Assembly (NCBI GenBank): GCA_910588955.1
Contig: CAJURQ010000002.1
Coordinates: 199,758 to 263,757, forward strand
From: an uncultured Lachnospiraceae bacterium
GTDB lineage: Bacteria; Bacillota; Clostridia; Lachnospirales; Lachnospiraceae
Length of the DNA stretch: 64,000 bases
Direction: 5' to 3'
The translations under genes were made by a program, and so were the position numbers. The notes under the pieces were generated by a model. That model did not search any database. It was not told the DNA's origin and saw nothing but the letters and a program-made list of their open reading frames with translations. This document shows positions 60,607 through 64,000 of this stretch, in pieces. Numbering within the stretch: the first letter of the stretch is position 1; each line of letters opens with the position of its first letter.

Positions 60607-62487
60607 TTACACCCCTTTTCTGTCTGCGTAGTGATATGTCGGTACAATCTTTTTGATCAAAGGTCTGATATCCGAGTTCTCGATCTGGCACTCGTCCTTC
60701 AGCTCCTTCAACTGCGTGAAAAATACATGCTCGTCCACCTCGATCGGCTTTCCAATATGAATCATGCGGTTAGCCGTGTCCTTCATGCCCTCCTCGTCCA
60801 TCAGAAGCTCCTCGTAGAGCTTTTCTCCGGGACGTAAACCCGTAAACTCAATCTTGATATCCTCACCCACGCGATAGCCCGAGAGCTTTATCAGATTCTC
60901 CGCCAGTGAGAGGATCTTGACGGGTTCACCCATATCCAGCACAAAAATTTCCCCGCCCTTCGCGTATGCGCCCGCCTGCAGGACAAGCGACACCGCCTCG
61001 GGTATGGTCATAAAATAACGTATGATATCCGGATGGGTTACCGTGACCGGACCACCCGCCGCAATCTGTTTGCGGAAAAGCGGTATCACGCTGCCGTTGC
61101 TGCCGAGCACATTGCCGAAGCGCACCGCCACAAACTCTGTCTCATAGTGCTTGTCAAAGGTCTGAATGATCATCTCACAGATACGCTTGCTGGCGCCCAT
61201 GATATTCGTGGGATTCACCGCCTTGTCGGTGGAGATCATGACAAACCGCTGCACCCCGCTCATTGCCGCCGCCTGCGCGGTCTTGAAGGTGCCGAAAACA
61301 TTGTTCTTGATCGCCTCGGTGGGGCTGTCCTCCATCAAGGGCACATGCTTGTGCGCCGCCGCATGATATACGATATCAGGTTCATATTTAGAGAAAATAT
61401 AGTTCATTCGATTGGTGTTTCGCACGGAGGCGATAAGCACCATCAGATTCAGCTCCGGGTATTTCTGTTTCAGTTCCTGCTGCACGTCATAGACCGAGTT
61501 CTCGTAAATATCCACAATCACGAGCTGTTTCGGTCTGTGGGTCGCAATCTGCCTGCAAAGCTCGCTGCCTATGGAACCGCCGCCACCCGTGACAAGCACC
61601 ACCTTCCCCTGCACATAGCCGAGAATGGAATCCATATCGACGCTGACCGGATCCCTGCCGAGCAGGTCTTCCAGCTCCACATCCCGAAGCTTACTCACAT
61701 TGACCTCGCCGTTCACAAGCTGGTACATACCGGGAAGGGAACGCAGCTTACAGTTCGTATCCTTACAGATTTCAAGGATTTCCCGAATCTCCGTCCTCGG
61801 AGCGGAGGGCATCGCCACGATAATCTCGTCCACGTCATAGACGTCCGCGCACTCCACAATCTTGTCGCGCCCGCCGACAACCTTGATGCCCTGAATGTAT
61901 CTCCCCCATTTTCCCTTGTCGTCGTCGATAATACATTTGATGACCATGGTAGAAAAATTGCTGTTGACAATCTCTTTGATAATCAGGTTCGCCGCCTCAC
62001 CAGCGCCGATCACCATCACTGAAATCCGGTTCTTCTTATTCTGCTGCTTATGCTTTAATCCGCGGAAAAACCGGTAGGAAAAACGGCTCGCAAAGATGCA
62101 GACCACCAGAACCGCCATATAGGCGGGGTAGTAACTCCTCGGCACCGCCCGGGTTGTCACCTTGAAAAACTGCAGTCCGACCGCTCCCGCCAGCATGGAC
62201 AGCACGCAGCCCACCACGATATTTTGCAGCTCCGTCTCCCCCGCAAAAGCCCACAAACTGTTATAGAGGCGCACCAGATAAAAAATTCCAATCGTTATCA
62301 AAATGTTGATCGGCAAAAACTGTTCAATCGGCTGCATGAAGTGTCTCGGAATTTCATCCAGATGAAAATCATAGCGCCACAGAATCGCCACATAGCTTGC
62401 AAGGACAATGCTGATAATATCGTATATAATCAGACATGTCCGTCTGTAAAACAGTTTTGCGTTAAAAGGTTTTCTCGTTTTTTCCAT
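60607..62487 (-). CDS. UDP-GlcNAc 4,6-dehydratase, membrane-bound (PglF/CapD/WbpM family)
   Basis: About 626 residues. Four N-terminal membrane segments are followed by a CoA-binding-like domain (VMVIGAGEAANLIIKEI) and an SDR domain (VLVTGGGGSIGSELCRQI, YHAAAHKHVPLMED, MISTDKAVNPTNIMGASKR). The catalytic Tyr is replaced by Met as in this dehydratase family. It removes water from UDP-GlcNAc, giving the 4-keto-6-deoxy sugar. Paired with the aminotransferase at 59473 it makes a UDP-4-amino-4,6-dideoxy-HexNAc. ATG 62487 is preferred; a TTG at 62529 overlaps the previous gene. Confidence 0.93.
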   Translation of the reverse strand: MEKTRKPFNAKLFYRRTCLIIYDIISIVLASYVAILWRYDFHLDEIPRHFMQPIEQFLPINILITIGIFYLVRLYNSLWAFAGETELQNIVVGCVLSMLAGAVGLQFFKVTTRAVPRSYYPAYMAVLVVCIFASRFSYRFFRGLKHKQQNKKNRISVMVIGAGEAANLIIKEIVNSNFSTMVIKCIIDDDKGKWGRYIQGIKVVGGRDKIVECADVYDVDEIIVAMPSAPRTEIREILEICKDTNCKLRSLPGMYQLVNGEVNVSKLRDVELEDLLGRDPVSVDMDSILGYVQGKVVLVTGGGGSIGSELCRQIATHRPKQLVIVDIYENSVYDVQQELKQKYPELNLMVLIASVRNTNRMNYIFSKYEPDIVYHAAAHKHVPLMEDSPTEAIKNNVFGTFKTAQAAAMSGVQRFVMISTDKAVNPTNIMGASKRICEMIIQTFDKHYETEFVAVRFGNVLGSNGSVIPLFRKQIAAGGPVTVTHPDIIRYFMTIPEAVSLVLQAGAYAKGGEIFVLDMGEPVKILSLAENLIKLSGYRVGEDIKIEFTGLRPGEKLYEELLMDEEGMKDTANRMIHIGKPIEVDEHVFFTQLKELKDECQIENSDIRPLIKKIVPTYHYADRKGV

Positions 62488-62500
62488 ATTAGTATCCGTT

Positions 62501-64000
62501 TTAAGATTCTTCCTTTCGTATATCCACAAGCAGCGGCGCTATCACAAGAAGCAGGCAGTACGCGATGGGACAGCAGGGATGGAAAATCCACTCCGACAAC
62601 CCGGCAACAGCAAAGAGAAGCAGCAGCGCAAGCGGAAACAGCGCGCACTCCCTGTCCTCCCTGTGCCTCCGATAATAGAAAACTGCCTGCACAAGCGTCC
62701 CGATTCCCAAAAGAAGGAACACGCAGCCCACAAAGATGCCGTGGTCATACGCCACCTGCAAGTATATGTTATGCGCATGCGCCAGATAATTGCCGTCCGG
62801 CTCCATAACGCCCATATCGTCATGCCCCGTATTGTTTAATCTCTCATAATAGCGTGCAAATATATACAACCTGCCATTTGTAAAGGACTCTTCTTTCTCA
62901 GCCTCCGCGGCAGCCGCCATATCTTCTGAGGAAGCCAGCAGGATTCTGCCCCCGTTTTCCAGATAGGGACTTCGATACTCCGACTCCCCGTCCGCTTTGC
63001 TGAAAAACAGAAAAGCGTTCAGACATTTCTCCTCGGGAATGCCAAGCACCTTGAGCTGAAAAGTCTGGATGAAGCGTTCCACCGTGATATAGTAGTAGGA
63101 GTCCATATCCCTGCCGTGCACCAGTTCCGGTGGGAACTCTTCGATCTCATGCGCCTCAATATCCGCCGCCACGGCTGGAACCGTCCTCTGCGCCGTAAAC
63201 ATCATGGGAAAACTTATGATAACGGAAAGCGCCATCAGCCCCACGCCCCGCAGGAAACGCCCCCACTTTTCCCTGGCGGAAAGCGTCTTCCCGGAAAAGA
63301 ACGCAACGGGAATCACTACAACCGCCGTCACAAAGACAGCGAGATACCCGGTTCTCGACAGGGTAAACAGCAGATACATGGCTGATGTGCCAAGCACCGC
63401 CAGTTCTTTATAGGTCCCCGCCAGAGAAGGCTTGCGTCCGTATGCGTCCAAAAATTTGACAAGCGCCGCACACACCACCAGAGCCAGATATACGGCGGAA
63501 ATCGTCACCGTGTGGAAATGGAAGGGATAGCGGTAGTACCGAAAATACATATAAGGTCTGTGCAACAGGCAGTAGCCCACCGTCAAAACAAAATGAAGCA
63601 AAATACCGTTTACTATATTGTGCAGCAAAACCGTCCGTTTTACACCCGAAGCCATCCGCAGATAATAAAGCGTAAAACAGCAGACGAGAAAGATCGGCCA
63701 TCCTCTCGTGTTCCGGTAAAGGATCAGCAAAGTGAAAAAACCGCCCACAAGTATACCATACGGTATGGAAATTCGTTTTATTTTCCTCGCAAAAAGCAGT
63801 TTCAAGGTATTCAGTATCACAACCCCCGCGAATACCCCCGCCCAGACCGTCAGCTTAAGCGCCTTCAGATCAAGCTCCGACGGTTCCGCAAGTCCCGCCT
63901 CCACGCTCTTATCCACCAGAACAGCCAGCGCGTCCCGGTAATACATCGGCGCAATCACCGCAGCCGCCACGCCGTAAAGCAAATTGCTCCAGCAGAAAAG
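62501..64000 (-). CDS. O-antigen polymerase/ligase-like membrane protein (5' end cut by window edge)
   Basis: The frame is open to base 64000 and ends at 62501, giving about 500 residues with roughly 10 hydrophobic segments. DGNYLAHAHNIYLQVAYDHGIFVG near the C-terminus is the conserved HNxxL(Q) block of the O-antigen ligase/Wzy family, after a large extracytoplasmic loop (about 265-385). The true start lies beyond the window; the TTG at 63982 is only the first usable codon inside it. It should polymerise or ligate glycan outside the membrane and overlaps the dehydratase frame slightly. Confidence 0.83.
   Translation of the reverse strand, partial: LFCWSNLLYGVAAAVIAPMYYRDALAVLVDKSVEAGLAEPSELDLKALKLTVWAGVFAGVVILNTLKLLFARKIKRISIPYGILVGGFFTLLILYRNTRGWPIFLVCCFTLYYLRMASGVKRTVLLHNIVNGILLHFVLTVGYCLLHRPYMYFRYYRYPFHFHTVTISAVYLALVVCAALVKFLDAYGRKPSLAGTYKELAVLGTSAMYLLFTLSRTGYLAVFVTAVVVIPVAFFSGKTLSAREKWGRFLRGVGLMALSVIISFPMMFTAQRTVPAVAADIEAHEIEEFPPELVHGRDMDSYYYITVERFIQTFQLKVLGIPEEKCLNAFLFFSKADGESEYRSPYLENGGRILLASSEDMAAAAEAEKEESFTNGRLYIFARYYERLNNTGHDDMGVMEPDGNYLAHAHNIYLQVAYDHGIFVGCVFLLLGIGTLVQAVFYYRRHREDRECALFPLALLLLFAVAGLSEWIFHPCCPIAYCLLLVIAPLLVDIRKEES

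Overview
The window is almost entirely one giant surface-polysaccharide locus from a Gram-positive anaerobe. GGAGG-type ribosome sites, many GTG/TTG starts, EpsL/PglC-like, DltA-like and CotH-like proteins and moderate-to-high GC coding DNA suggest Clostridia, probably Lachnospiraceae. This assignment is inferred from sequence style, not a database match. Every gene is on the minus strand and transcribed right to left, except one gene at 57108-57746. No rRNA, tRNA, CRISPR array, transposase or integrase was seen.

Layout in transcription order (right to left). (1) 64000-59473: end of an O-antigen-polymerase-like protein, a PglF/CapD-type UDP-GlcNAc 4,6-dehydratase and a PglE/EpsN-type aminotransferase. 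(2) 59409-57108: a non-polysaccharide interlude with a DUF2164 protein, a DUF4143-type AAA ATPase and a divergent phosphoribosyltransferase-like gene, bounded by terminators. (3) 56802-43104: a second module behind its own promoter. It holds a small initiating sugar-phosphate transferase, a PLP enzyme, an ATP-grasp ligase, four GT4 glycosyltransferases, a UDP-HexNAc 6-dehydrogenase, a UDP-GlcNAc 4-epimerase, a sugar formyltransferase and two GT-C-like membrane proteins. (4) 43107-39555: an AT-richer island with a type II restriction-modification system (controller, endonuclease, C5 methyltransferase) and a frameshifted AlbA/HATPase gene. (5) 39494-33954: a Dlt-like cassette with an SGNH protein, an adenylating enzyme, a formyltransferase, a carrier protein and an MBOAT. 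(6) 33840-1: deacetylase-like protein, two asparagine-synthase-type amidotransferases, another SGNH protein, three GT11 fucosyltransferase-like proteins, GT2/GT4/GT17/DUF5672 enzymes, a PglK-like ABC flippase, a large WbaP/WcaJ-type initiating transferase, two further polymerase-like proteins, a Wzx flippase, pyruvyl transferase, GH105 hydrolase, a GT26-GT4 fusion, a CotH-like kinase and a partial GT4.

Together the genes could make one or two undecaprenyl-linked repeat units containing amino sugars, uronic acids (possibly amidated), fucose-like residues and pyruvyl, acyl and formyl decorations. They would be exported by Wzx and/or the ABC flippase and polymerised outside the membrane. There are two initiating transferases, two flippases and at least three polymerase-like proteins, so two assembly lines may be fused here. 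The most unusual part is the Dlt-like cassette. Its stand-alone formyltransferase, adenylation enzyme and carrier protein resemble the split parts of a formylating NRPS initiation module, placed next to an MBOAT exporter/transferase.

Gene junctions carry recurrent structure: hairpins starting at stop codons, a 200-bp hairpin element, a palindromic AAATAWCANNTGWTATTT-like motif and several extended -10 promoters inside the gene run.
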